The notes beneath the pieces are model-generated. The model saw only the letters and a program-made list of their open reading frames with translations, ran no database searches and was not told the DNA's origin. Made by a program: the position numbers and the translations under genes. From Paracoccaceae bacterium (GTDB lineage: Bacteria; Pseudomonadota; Alphaproteobacteria; Rhodobacterales; Rhodobacteraceae), in the NCBI GenBank assembly GCA_024763335.1, contig JANTFS010000006.1:1-37099 (forward strand): 37,099 bases of DNA. Reading direction: 5' to 3'. Shown here piece by piece: positions 28,544 through 37,099 of this stretch. Numbering within the stretch: the stretch's first letter is position 1; every line of letters begins with the position of its first letter.

Positions 28544-30625
28544 ATGCGCTTGCCGCACTTGTCAACACTTCGCAGTCATCCGGGCTTTCTCAATGGGGCC
28601 GTCTTCCTGGCGGCCGCCGTTCTGTCGGTTCTCGTTGCCTGGGGCGCCCTGCGCACGATCGAGACGATGTCTTTGCTGTCGATCGAAAGCGCGCTGCTGC
28701 TTGATGGCGAAGACTGGGCCGAAGTCGAAACCAACGGTCTTCAGGTGATTTTGAGTGGAACGGCGCCAACGGAATCCGCGCGGTTTCGCGCGCTTTCGAT
28801 TGCCGGCTCGCAGGTTGATGCGAGCCGCGTGATCGACGTCATGGAAGTGCCGCCGCCAAAGGAGATCACGCCGCCGCAATTCTCGGTAGAGATCCTGCGC
28901 AGCGAGGCCGGGATCTCGATGATCGGCCTGATTCCCGCGGCAACCGACCGCGAAGCGCTGGCTGAGCGAATTCATCGCATCGACTTTACCCGGGCGGCAA
29001 CGGACCTGCTCGAAACCGCGGATTACCCCGTGCCCGAGGGATGGGAGCCGGCTCTCGATTACGCTCTGTCCGCACTGGAGATCTTGCCGCGCGCAAAAAT
29101 CTCGCTCAATGCCGACCGGGTGGCCATCGAGGCAATCGCGGAATCGCCTGACCAGAAGGCAGCCTGGGAACGCGATCTGCGCGCTCAGGTGCCCGGCGGG
29201 TTGCGCCTTTCGCTCGATATCGCGGCGCCACGGCCGGTCATCACCCCGTTCACCTTGCGGTTTACCATCGACGACGAGGGCGCGCGGTTCGATGCCTGTA
29301 CGGCCTCGACGGAAGGTGGCCGCACCGAGATCGTTGCGGCGGGTGTTGCTGCCGGGGCAAAGGGGCGACCCGATTGCACCATCGGTCTTGGTGTGCCGTC
29401 GCCGGACTGGCCGGAAGCGGTTTCGCTCGGGATCGGCGCGCTACGCGAAATGGGCGGCGGGTCGCTGACCTTCTCGGATGCTGACGTGACGCTGGTGGCC
29501 GCCGCGGGCACGCCGCAAGCGACCTATGACCGGATTGTCGGCGAACTCGAGACCGAGCTCCCCGACGTCTTCTCGCTGCATTCGGTTCTGCCCGCGCCGG
29601 TGAAGATTTCGGGCACCGGCGACGCAGAGGCCGAAGGTCCGCCTGAGTTCGTCGCGACCCGCAGCCCGGAAGGGCTGGTTCAACTGAGGGGGCGTGTTGC
29701 CAGCGATCAGGAGCGGACCATCGCCGAAAGCTTCGCACGTGCGCGGTTCGGGGTCGAAAACGTCTATGCGGCGATGCGCCTTGATCCGGATCTGCCGCGC
29801 GGCTGGTCGGTGCGCACGCTTGCCGGGCTCGAAGCGCTCTCGCATCTTGCAAACGGCGCCGTCGTTGTGCAGCCCCTCGTCGTCGACGTCAGCGGCGCGA
29901 CCGGCAACAAGAATGCCTCGGCCGAGATCTCGCGGATTCTCTCGGAAAAGCTGGGTGAGGCGGAGGATTTCCGGGTGAATGTGCGGTATGAGGAAAAATT
30001 CGATCCGGTGGCCAGCCTGCCCACGCCGGAAGAATGCGCCGCGGATGTGAACGCGGCCCTTGAGGCCCGCAAGATCACGTTCGCACCTGGCTCGGCGGAG
30101 ATCGAGATCTCGTCGGCCCGCACCATCGACGAGATCGCCAAGATCCTGAAGCAATGTCCCGACGTGGCGATGGAGATTGCCGGCTACACCGACAGCCAGG
30201 GCCGCGAAGAGATGAACCGGGCGCTGTCGCAACGGCGGGCGGAAGCCGTGCTCTCGGCATTGCTCGCGCGCCGGGTGCTGACCAGCGGCTACACCGCTCA
30301 CGGCTATGGCGAGGACAACCCGATCGCGGACAATGAAACCGAAGAGGGCCGCGAGGCGAACCGGCGCATCGAATTCCGGCTGATCGGTGTCGAGGCCCCC
30401 AGCGACGCTGACGCCGCCAGCGCGGCGACCGAAGGGTTTGCCGAGACGACCGGGGCGGGCACCCCGCCCGCAGCCACGGATGACGCGGCAGACCAATCAT
30501 CCTCGCCACCGCAGCCTGACACTGCGTCGGGCGATGCGGCATCGTCCGAAGAGCCACCCATCGTCGTTGATCCTGAGCTTGAGGGGATCCGTCCACACCC
30601 GCGCCCGGCGCAAACGGACGGCTGA
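28544..30625 (+). CDS. OmpA-family protein with N-terminal TM and repeated BON-like regions
   Basis: C-terminal AGYTDSQGREEMNRALSQRRAEAVLSALLARRV...GYGEDNPIADNETEEGREANRRIEFRL; Pro/Ser/Asp-rich tail. Confidence 0.88.
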   Translation: MRLPHLSTLRSHPGFLNGAVFLAAAVLSVLVAWGALRTIETMSLLSIESALLLDGEDWAEVETNGLQVILSGTAPTESARFRALSIAGSQVDASRVIDVMEVPPPKEITPPQFSVEILRSEAGISMIGLIPAATDREALAERIHRIDFTRAATDLLETADYPVPEGWEPALDYALSALEILPRAKISLNADRVAIEAIAESPDQKAAWERDLRAQVPGGLRLSLDIAAPRPVITPFTLRFTIDDEGARFDACTASTEGGRTEIVAAGVAAGAKGRPDCTIGLGVPSPDWPEAVSLGIGALREMGGGSLTFSDADVTLVAAAGTPQATYDRIVGELETELPDVFSLHSVLPAPVKISGTGDAEAEGPPEFVATRSPEGLVQLRGRVASDQERTIAESFARARFGVENVYAAMRLDPDLPRGWSVRTLAGLEALSHLANGAVVVQPLVVDVSGATGNKNASAEISRILSEKLGEAEDFRVNVRYEEKFDPVASLPTPEECAADVNAALEARKITFAPGSAEIEISSARTIDEIAKILKQCPDVAMEIAGYTDSQGREEMNRALSQRRAEAVLSALLARRVLTSGYTAHGYGEDNPIADNETEEGREANRRIEFRLIGVEAPSDADAASAATEGFAETTGAGTPPAATDDAADQSSSPPQPDTASGDAASSEEPPIVVDPELEGIRPHPRPAQTDG

Positions 30626-30649
30626 CCCCGGCCCAGCACGGAGAAAGAC

Positions 30650-30976
30650 ATGAACAGAACCGAGTTCATCATCGTCACGGCCATCATCCTATTCGTGGCC
30701 TTTGCGCTGGGGTGGTTTGCCCATTGGCTGATCCATCGATTCGCGCGGGTCGCATCGGGCGACATGTCGGAGATTGACCGTCTGGCGCAATCGCTTCACG
30801 AGGCAGAAGAAACGCGCGATCAGGCGATCATCTATCTGCAGCAGCGTGAGGCGGAGATGTCGAACCAGCTGCACCAGACCGAGGCGGAGCTACGGGCCGC
30901 GATGGACGGGTTGCGCGACGCCCGGCAAGAGGCCGAGGAGCTGCGCGCCTATATCGAGCAGATGAACCAGCGCTGA
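30650..30976 (+). CDS. Small membrane protein with C-terminal coiled coil
   Basis: N-terminal TM (IIVTAIILFVAFALGWFAHWLI) then a charged heptad-rich helix. Confidence 0.75.
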   Translation: MNRTEFIIVTAIILFVAFALGWFAHWLIHRFARVASGDMSEIDRLAQSLHEAEETRDQAIIYLQQREAEMSNQLHQTEAELRAAMDGLRDARQEAEELRAYIEQMNQR

Positions 30977-30977
30977 G

Positions 30978-31328
30978 ATGCGACACCTGATTGCCAGCTT
31001 CGGGTATGCGATTTCCGGACTCGGCGCTGTCATGCTGGGCGAGCGCAACGGGCGCATCCACCTTGCCATCGCGCTTGGCGCGGTTGTCGCCGGGTTCGTG
31101 CTCGGGCTCAGCCGGGCCGACTGGCTCTGGATCACCGGCGCCATCGCGCTCGTTGTGATCGCCGAGGCCTTCAACTCAGCCATCGAGATTCTCTGCGACA
31201 CGGTTCATCCCGAGCGCGCCGAGGGCATTCGCCGGACCAAGGATATAGCCGCCGGCGCGGTGCTCGCGGCCGCGCTGGCCTCGGCCGTGATCGGGGTTCT
31301 CGTGTTCTGGCCCTACCTGCTGGGCTGA
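30978..31328 (+). CDS. dgkA: Diacylglycerol kinase / undecaprenol kinase family
   Basis: GERNGRIHLAIALGAVVAGFVLGLSRADWLWI; AEAFNSAIEILCDTVHPERAEGIRRTKDIAAGAVL. Confidence 0.93.
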   Translation: MRHLIASFGYAISGLGAVMLGERNGRIHLAIALGAVVAGFVLGLSRADWLWITGAIALVVIAEAFNSAIEILCDTVHPERAEGIRRTKDIAAGAVLAAALASAVIGVLVFWPYLLG

Positions 31329-31798
31329 CCTCCGGCGCGCGCCCATGCCATCTGCGCCTCGGTTTCCACCGCGCAGGGCCGGGCCGCGCGCAGCCGAGAA
31401 AGCGCGGCCTCCGGTGCTTCGCCGGCCTCGATCATCAGCCTGAGCACCGCCATCCCGGATCGCCCGCAGCCGCCGAAGCAATGCACGAGCACGCGCTCGC
31501 CGTCGGCCAGAAGCTCGCGCAGCCGTGCCGAGACCCCAGGCCAGAGGGTGCCCACCTCACCCGGCGGCGCGCCCATGTCGCGGATCGGCAGATGCTCCCA
31601 GCAGATGCCCGCGCGGGCGAGGTCGCGGCCAAGCGGGCCGCGGAACTCCTCCATCTCCGTCATCGAGAGCACAAGGCTTGGCCGCCAGCCGGTCAGCGCC
31701 GACAGATCGCCCCTATAGTCACCGCCACGCCCGGGCATCGGGCAGATCCCGAGCGTGCCTCCGCCCACCGGCATCGCCGCGATTGCAAATTCATCCAT
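31313..31798 (-). CDS. Protein-tyrosine / dual-specificity phosphatase
   Basis: VHCFGGCGRSGM (CX5R) signature; convergent 16-bp overlap with dgkA. Confidence 0.9.
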   Translation of the reverse strand: MDEFAIAAMPVGGGTLGICPMPGRGGDYRGDLSALTGWRPSLVLSMTEMEEFRGPLGRDLARAGICWEHLPIRDMGAPPGEVGTLWPGVSARLRELLADGERVLVHCFGGCGRSGMAVLRLMIEAGEAPEAALSRLRAARPCAVETEAQMAWARAGGQPSR

Positions 31799-31870
31799 GT
31801 TGCCTCCGGTGGTGGACGCCGCGCGGGCCAGCCACTAGATTTGCGAGGATCTTAGCCCCCGGGGAGCAGC

Positions 31871-33622
31871 ATGTCCGAAGCGCAGGAAAAAGCCTACCAG
31901 GTTCTCGCGCGCAAATACCGGCCCGAAACCTTCGCCGACCTTGTCGGGCAGGACGCGATGGTGCGCACGTTGAAGAATGCCTTCGAGGCCGACCGCATTG
32001 CGCAGGCCTTCATCATGACGGGCATTCGCGGGGTCGGCAAAACCACGACGGCGCGAATCATCGCCAAGGGGATGAACTGCATCGGCCCGGATGGCACCGG
32101 CGGGCCCACCGTTGAGCCTTGCGGCGAGTGCGAGCATTGCGTGGCGATTGCCGAGGGCCGGCACGTCGACGTGCTGGAGATGGACGCCGCCTCGCGCACC
32201 GGTGTGAACGACATCCGCGAGATCATCGAGAGCGTGCACTACCGGGCCGCCTCGGCGCGCTACAAGATCTACATCATCGACGAAGTACACATGCTGTCGA
32301 AAAGCGCCTTCAACGCGCTACTGAAAACGCTCGAAGAGCCGCCCGAACACGTGAAGTTCATCTTCGCCACCACCGAGATCCGGCAAGTGCCGGTGACGGT
32401 GCTGTCGCGCTGCCAGCGTTTTGATCTGCGCCGGATCGAGCCCGAAGACATGATCGCCATGCTGCGCCGAATCGCGGATGCGGAAGAGGCGAAAATCGCC
32501 GATGACGCGCTCGCCCTGATCACCCGGGCCGCAGAGGGATCGGCGCGTGATGCCCAGTCGCTGCTTGACCAGGCGATCTCCCACGGGGCCGGCGAAACCA
32601 CGGCCGATCAGGTTCGCGCCATGCTCGGGCTTGCCGACCGGGGCCGGGTGATGGACCTGTTCGACATGATCATGAAGGGCGACGCTTCGGGCGCGCTTTC
32701 GGAACTGGCCCGCCAATATGCCGATGGCGCCGACCCGATGGCGGTCTTGCGCGATCTCGCCGAGGTCACGCACTGGATCAGCGTGATCAAGATCACCCCC
32801 GAAGCGGTCGAAGACCCGACCGTCAGCCCCGACGAGCGCGCGCGTGGCCAAGGCATGGCCGCGGCGCTGCCGATCCGGGTTCTGAGCCGGATGTGGCAGA
32901 TGCTGCTCAGGGCGATCGAGGAAGTGGCGCAGGCGCCCAACGCGATGATGGCCGCCGAGATGGCGGTGATCCGGCTCACCCACGTGGCCGATCTGCCCAC
33001 CCCTGCCGATCTTGTGAAACAGCTCACCGAAACCCCGCCGCCGTCGCCTCCCCCTTCAGGGGGCGCAGCGGCCCCAATGGGCAACGGTGGGAGCGAAGCC
33101 CGTGGTGGACTGGCCCCGCGTTCGGGTGGCAATGGCAACGGGGCGACAGCGCTCGCAATGGCCGAGGAAACCGCGCTCGCCCATTACCCCACTTTCGACG
33201 ACGTGGTGGCGCTGATCCGCGCCAACCGCGACGTGAAGCTGCTCGTCGAGGTTGAAACCGGGCTGCGCCTGGCCCGCTACGAGCCTGGCAGGATCGAATT
33301 CACCCCGACCGAGGACGCGCCCGCGGACCTGGCTCAACGGCTTGCCGGGCGTTTGCAGGGCTGGACGGGCGTGCGCTGGGGCGTGACGCTGGTCTCTGGT
33401 GCCACGGCCCCGACGATTGCCGAGACACGTGATTCCGAGCGTCTTGAGCTCGAACAGAAGGCGAAGGCGCATCCAATGGTGCGGGCCGTGTTCGCGGCCT
33501 TCCCGAACGCGCGCATCGCCGAGATTCGCACCCCCAAGGAGCTGGCGGCGGAGGCACAGGCCGAGGCGCTGCCCGAGGTCGAGGAAGACAATGAGGATTG
33601 GGACCCGTTCGAGGATGGGTAG
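31871..33622 (+). CDS. dnaX: DNA polymerase III subunit gamma/tau
   Basis: RKYRPETFADLVGQDAMVRTLKNAF; GIRGVGKTTTARIIAKGMNC; CGECEHC; IIDEVHMLSKSAFNALLKTLEEPPEHVKFIFATTE. Confidence 0.97.
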   Translation: MSEAQEKAYQVLARKYRPETFADLVGQDAMVRTLKNAFEADRIAQAFIMTGIRGVGKTTTARIIAKGMNCIGPDGTGGPTVEPCGECEHCVAIAEGRHVDVLEMDAASRTGVNDIREIIESVHYRAASARYKIYIIDEVHMLSKSAFNALLKTLEEPPEHVKFIFATTEIRQVPVTVLSRCQRFDLRRIEPEDMIAMLRRIADAEEAKIADDALALITRAAEGSARDAQSLLDQAISHGAGETTADQVRAMLGLADRGRVMDLFDMIMKGDASGALSELARQYADGADPMAVLRDLAEVTHWISVIKITPEAVEDPTVSPDERARGQGMAAALPIRVLSRMWQMLLRAIEEVAQAPNAMMAAEMAVIRLTHVADLPTPADLVKQLTETPPPSPPPSGGAAAPMGNGGSEARGGLAPRSGGNGNGATALAMAEETALAHYPTFDDVVALIRANRDVKLLVEVETGLRLARYEPGRIEFTPTEDAPADLAQRLAGRLQGWTGVRWGVTLVSGATAPTIAETRDSERLELEQKAKAHPMVRAVFAAFPNARIAEIRTPKELAAEAQAEALPEVEEDNEDWDPFEDG

Positions 33623-33637
33623 AACAGGAGAAACGGA

Positions 33638-33985
33638 ATGCTGAAAGGTTTGGGCGGACTTGGCGACATGGCCAAGATGATGAAAGCCGCGCAGGAGATG
33701 CAATCGAAGATGACTGAGACGCAGGAGGCGCTCGAACGCATCATGGTGGAAGGCGAGGCCGGGGCGGGTCTGGTCAGGGCCACGGCGACGGCGAAGGGCG
33801 ATCTGATCGGGCTCGACATTGACCCGACGATCTTCGACCCGAACGAGAAGGAAGTGGTCGAAGACCTGATCCTCGCGGCCATCAAGGACGCGCAGGCCAA
33901 GGCCTCGGAGCGGATGCAGAGCGAGATGGCCAAGGTCACCGAAGGGCTTGGCCTGCCGCCCGGCATGGCCAATCCATTCGGCTGA
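33638..33985 (+). CDS. YbaB/EbfC family nucleoid-associated protein
   Basis: MLKGLGGLGDMAKMMKAAQEMQSKMTETQEALERI; directly downstream of dnaX. Confidence 0.95.
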   Translation: MLKGLGGLGDMAKMMKAAQEMQSKMTETQEALERIMVEGEAGAGLVRATATAKGDLIGLDIDPTIFDPNEKEVVEDLILAAIKDAQAKASERMQSEMAKVTEGLGLPPGMANPFG

Positions 33986-34347
33986 TGGCGGGGATTCTGC
34001 GTTACGGCCGCAAGGAGGCGGCAGCGCTGCCGCTCAACGAGGCCACGGTCGAGGCCGTCATCGAACGGGCGCGCCGGGTTTGCCTGATGCAGTTGGCGTT
34101 TTTCGCGGCCCTCGTTGCCGGTCTGGTGTGGCTCGCCAGCCAGTCGAGCGGCGTGATGGTCTGGATCGCCGGCGGCGCGGCCACACTGGCGGCTTGGGGG
34201 GTCTGGGGTGCGCTGTTCGCCACCTTCAACCATTTCGTCGCCAGTTTTGCGCTGCGCAGGAACGCCCGCGTCGAACTCGCCCGCGAGAAGGACCCGAAAA
34301 AGTTCTGGTGGAAACATCGCGAGGTGTTCCCCCTGGCCTGGGAATAG
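33985..34347 (+). CDS. Small two-TM membrane protein of unknown function
   Basis: TGATG-type overlap with the ybaB stop; [16 protein letters not shown] and [22 protein letters not shown]. Confidence 0.75.
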   Translation: MAGILRYGRKEAAALPLNEATVEAVIERARRVCLMQLAFFAALVAGLVWLASQSSGVMVWIAGGAATLAAWGVWGALFATFNHFVASFALRRNARVELAREKDPKKFWWKHREVFPLAWE

Positions 34348-34354
34348 AGAGAGC

Positions 34355-34951
34355 ATGACCAACGCGCCGCGCGAGATCGAAGACCTGATCGAGTTGATGT
34401 CGAAGTTGCCCGGGCTCGGCCCCCGCTCGGCCCGGCGCGCGGTGCTCTATCTCATTCGCAAGCGCGGCCTCCTGCTCGCGCCACTGGCCGACGCGATGCA
34501 CGCGGTCGCCGTCTCGGCCCGCGAATGCGTGACTTGCGGCAACGTCTCCACCTCCGAGGTCTGCGAGATCTGCACCAGCGAGAAGCGCGCCACCGGCGAG
34601 CTTTGCGTGGTGGAAGACGTGGCCGATTTGTGGGCGATGGAGCGCGCAGGCGTGTTCAAAGGCCGCTACCACGTGCTCGGCGGCACGCTCTCGGCGCTCG
34701 ATGCGGTGGGCCCGGAAGAGCTGCGCATCCCGAAGCTGGTCAGCCGGGTGGCCGACGAGGGGATCGGCGAGGTGATCCTCGCGCTCAACGCCACGATCGA
34801 CGGCCAGACCACGGCGCATTACATCGCTGAGGAGCTTGAGGACCGCTGCACGGTGACGTCTCTCGCGCAGGGCGTGCCCATCGGCGGAGAGCTTGACTAT
34901 CTCGACGACGGGACGATCACCGCAGCGCTGAAGGCCCGCAAGAGGCTTTAG
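34355..34951 (+). CDS. recR: Recombination mediator protein RecR
   Basis: [25 protein letters not shown]-4 zinc motif [16 protein letters not shown]; toprim [19 protein letters not shown]. Confidence 0.97.
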   Translation: MTNAPREIEDLIELMSKLPGLGPRSARRAVLYLIRKRGLLLAPLADAMHAVAVSARECVTCGNVSTSEVCEICTSEKRATGELCVVEDVADLWAMERAGVFKGRYHVLGGTLSALDAVGPEELRIPKLVSRVADEGIGEVILALNATIDGQTTAHYIAEELEDRCTVTSLAQGVPIGGELDYLDDGTITAALKARKRL

Positions 34952-34954
34952 CCG

Positions 34955-35911
34955 CTATTTCCAGTCGAAGAACCCCGCGCCAGCTTGCGCCAGCAGTCTT
35001 TCGGCCATGGCGCGGCCCATCTCTGGGCCGTCCTCCACCGCGCCCGAGACGTCATCGGCAAGTGCCTCCGAGCCATCGGTGCGCAGGATCTCGCCACGCA
35101 GGCGCAGGCTGCCGCCGTCAAGCTCGGCAAGCCCGGCAATCGGCGTCTCGCAGGATCCATCGAGGGCGGCGAGGAAGGCACGCTCAGCGGCAAGGCGCTG
35201 GCCAGTCTCGGCATGGTGGAGCGCGGCGAGCATCTCGGCGGTGCGGCTGTCGTCCGAGCGCCGCTCGATGCCGATGGCTCCCTGTGCCACGGCGGGCAGC
35301 ATTTCTTCGGGCGTGATCGCGCGGCGCGGCACATCGTCCATGCCGAGCCGGTTCAGCCCCGCCATGGCGAGGAAGGTTGCCTCGGCCACGCCGTCGCCCA
35401 GTTTCCTGAGCCGGGTCTGAACGTTGCCGCGAAACTCGACGACGCGCAGGTCGGGCCGGCGGTTGAGCAGCTGTGCCTTGCGCCGGAGCGACGAGGTGCC
35501 CACCGTCGCGCCCTCGGGCAGATCGGCGATCGCGCCATATTTGAGCGAGACGAAGGCGTCGCCGGTCGCTTCGCGCGGCAGGTAGCAATCCAGGAGCAGG
35601 CCGGCGGGCTGTTCGACCGGCATGTCTTTCATCGAATGCACCGCGATGTCGATGCCGCCCGAAAGGAGCTGTTCCTCGATTTCCTTGGTAAACAGCCCCT
35701 TGTTGCCGATCTCCTTGAGTGGCCGGTCAGCGGCGATTAGCGCGGCATCGTCGCCGGTGGTCTTGATCACCACCACCTCGAACGCACCTTCGGGCAGGTC
35801 GAAAGCCGCCATCAGGCGGGCGCGGGTCTCATGGGCCTGGGCCAGCGCCAGCGGCGAGCCGCGGGTGCCGATCTTGAGCGGTTTGGCGGGGGTGGGCAGG
35901 GAATGCGTCAT
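34955..35911 (-). CDS. hemC: Hydroxymethylbilane synthase (porphobilinogen deaminase)
   Basis: [70 protein letters not shown]. Confidence 0.97.
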   Translation of the reverse strand: MTHSLPTPAKPLKIGTRGSPLALAQAHETRARLMAAFDLPEGAFEVVVIKTTGDDAALIAADRPLKEIGNKGLFTKEIEEQLLSGGIDIAVHSMKDMPVEQPAGLLLDCYLPREATGDAFVSLKYGAIADLPEGATVGTSSLRRKAQLLNRRPDLRVVEFRGNVQTRLRKLGDGVAEATFLAMAGLNRLGMDDVPRRAITPEEMLPAVAQGAIGIERRSDDSRTAEMLAALHHAETGQRLAAERAFLAALDGSCETPIAGLAELDGGSLRLRGEILRTDGSEALADDVSGAVEDGPEMGRAMAERLLAQAGAGFFDWK

Positions 35912-35913
35912 GC

Positions 35914-35931
35914 GCCCCGTTTAAACGGGGC
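35914..35931. promoter_or_regulatory. 18-bp perfect palindrome gccccgtttaaacggggc in the hemC/hemE divergent spacer
   Basis: Read directly; ends 2 nt before the hemC ATG (35909-35911, minus). Confidence 0.6.
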
Positions 35932-36012
35932 AAAACGGCCTGTCCACGCCCCCTGTGCTTGACAAGTTGCCGCCGTCTTGGGAACCAGCCGGGACAAGCG
36001 AAAGGACAGCCG

Positions 36013-37041
36013 ATGACGAAGCTTCTGCTCAGGGCCCTTGCGGGCGAAACCCTGCCCGTCCCTCCGATCTGGATGATGCGCCAGGCCGGGCGGTATCTGC
36101 CGGAATATCGTGCCACCCGGGCCGAGGCCGGCGACTTCCTGAGCTTGTGCTACAACCCGGAATTGGCGGCCGAAGTGACGCTCCAGCCAATCCGACGCTA
36201 CGGTTTTGATGCGGCCATTCTGTTTGCTGACATTCTGCTCGTGCCGCAGGCGCTGGGCGCGGATCTGTGGTTCGTCACCGGCGAGGGGCCGCGGCTTTCG
36301 ACGATCACGAGCGCGGCCGATTTCGATGCGCTGAAGCCGGCCGGGGCGATCCATGAGACGCTCGCTCCGATCTACGAAACGGTGCGCATCCTGTCACGCG
36401 AGTTGCCCGCGGAAACGGCGCTGATCGGTTTTGCCGGAGCGCCATGGACGGTGGCGACCTACATGATAGCAGGGCGCGGCACGCCCGATCAGGGCCCCGC
36501 CCATGCGCTCAAGGCCGAGAATCGCGCGCTTTTCGAGGCACTCATCGACCGGATCACCGAAGCGACGATCGACTATCTGTCGAAACAGGTGGAGGCGGGT
36601 GCCGAGGTGGTGAAGATCTTTGACAGCTGGGCCGGGTCGCTCGAGGGCGAGGATTTCGACCGTTACGCGCTTGAGCCTGCCAAGCGTATCATCTCGGAGC
36701 TGAAGGCCCGCCACCCCGGTCTGCCGGTGATCGCCTTCCCGCGCGAGGCGGGCGAGCGCTACATCGGCTTTGCCAAGGCGACCGGGGCCGACTGCGTGGC
36801 GCTGGACAATTCAGTGAGCCCGGAATGGGCGGCCGAGCATGTCCAGGTTGATGGCTGCGTGCAGGGCAATCTTGACCCGAAACATATGGTTACGGGCGGG
36901 CAGGCGCTGGTCGATGCCACCCGGCGCGTTGTTGAGGCGTTTCGAGGTGGCCCGCATATCTTTAATCTGGGTCACGGCATCACGCCGGACGCGGACCCGG
37001 AGAACGTGCAGTTGATGATTGATACGGTGCGCCGCGTCTGA
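36013..37041 (+). CDS. hemE: Uroporphyrinogen decarboxylase
   Basis: [85 protein letters not shown]. Confidence 0.98.
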   Translation: MTKLLLRALAGETLPVPPIWMMRQAGRYLPEYRATRAEAGDFLSLCYNPELAAEVTLQPIRRYGFDAAILFADILLVPQALGADLWFVTGEGPRLSTITSAADFDALKPAGAIHETLAPIYETVRILSRELPAETALIGFAGAPWTVATYMIAGRGTPDQGPAHALKAENRALFEALIDRITEATIDYLSKQVEAGAEVVKIFDSWAGSLEGEDFDRYALEPAKRIISELKARHPGLPVIAFPREAGERYIGFAKATGADCVALDNSVSPEWAAEHVQVDGCVQGNLDPKHMVTGGQALVDATRRVVEAFRGGPHIFNLGHGITPDADPENVQLMIDTVRRV

Positions 37042-37071
37042 GCGGTTTCGCCCGCTGGCGCGGACGACCAA

Positions 37072-37099
37072 CCGGGGGGCGCTGCCCCCCGGACCCCCC
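37072..37099. repeat. GC-rich inverted repeat ccggggggc-gct-gccccccgg followed by acccccc, cut by the window end
   Basis: 9-bp perfect stem read directly, 30 nt after the hemE stop; resembles a repetitive intergenic element common in Rhodobacterales (recollection, not searched). Confidence 0.5.

Noticed and set aside
31871-33622. Programmed frameshift in dnaX producing gamma
   Set aside because: I saw no A6G/A7-type slippery heptamer in the GC-rich coding sequence; not supported.
1-37099. CRISPR arrays, tRNA/rRNA genes, transposases, prophage or toxin-antitoxin modules
   Set aside because: Looked for and none recognised; the window is dominated by chromosomal housekeeping genes.

Overview
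High-GC alphaproteobacterial chromosome segment, Rhodobacterales-like by gene content and protein style (inference). It is mostly densely packed housekeeping genes: asd, a DEAD-box RNA helicase, an RND efflux pair, moaB, a family-4-like uracil-DNA glycosylase, pyrB/pyrC-like, plsY, a gshA-type ligase, rsmE, ubiA, an OmpA-family protein, dgkA, dnaX-ybaB-recR, and divergent hemC/hemE. I saw no rRNA, tRNA, CRISPR, transposase or prophage genes. The parts most worth a second look are: (1) the dihydroorotase homologue, which has lost its metal- and substrate-binding residues and looks like a PyrC'-type pseudoenzyme; (2) several small membrane proteins of similar layout lying between pyrB and pyrC; (3) a small operon pairing a secreted protein with five 11-residue repeats and a membrane-tethered LuxR-type regulator, preceded by a 438-bp intergenic region rich in palindromes; (4) a family-4-like UDG lacking the Fe-S cysteines; (5) an 18-bp perfect palindrome directly against the hemC start codon. 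All calls come from reading the sequence; no database search was run.
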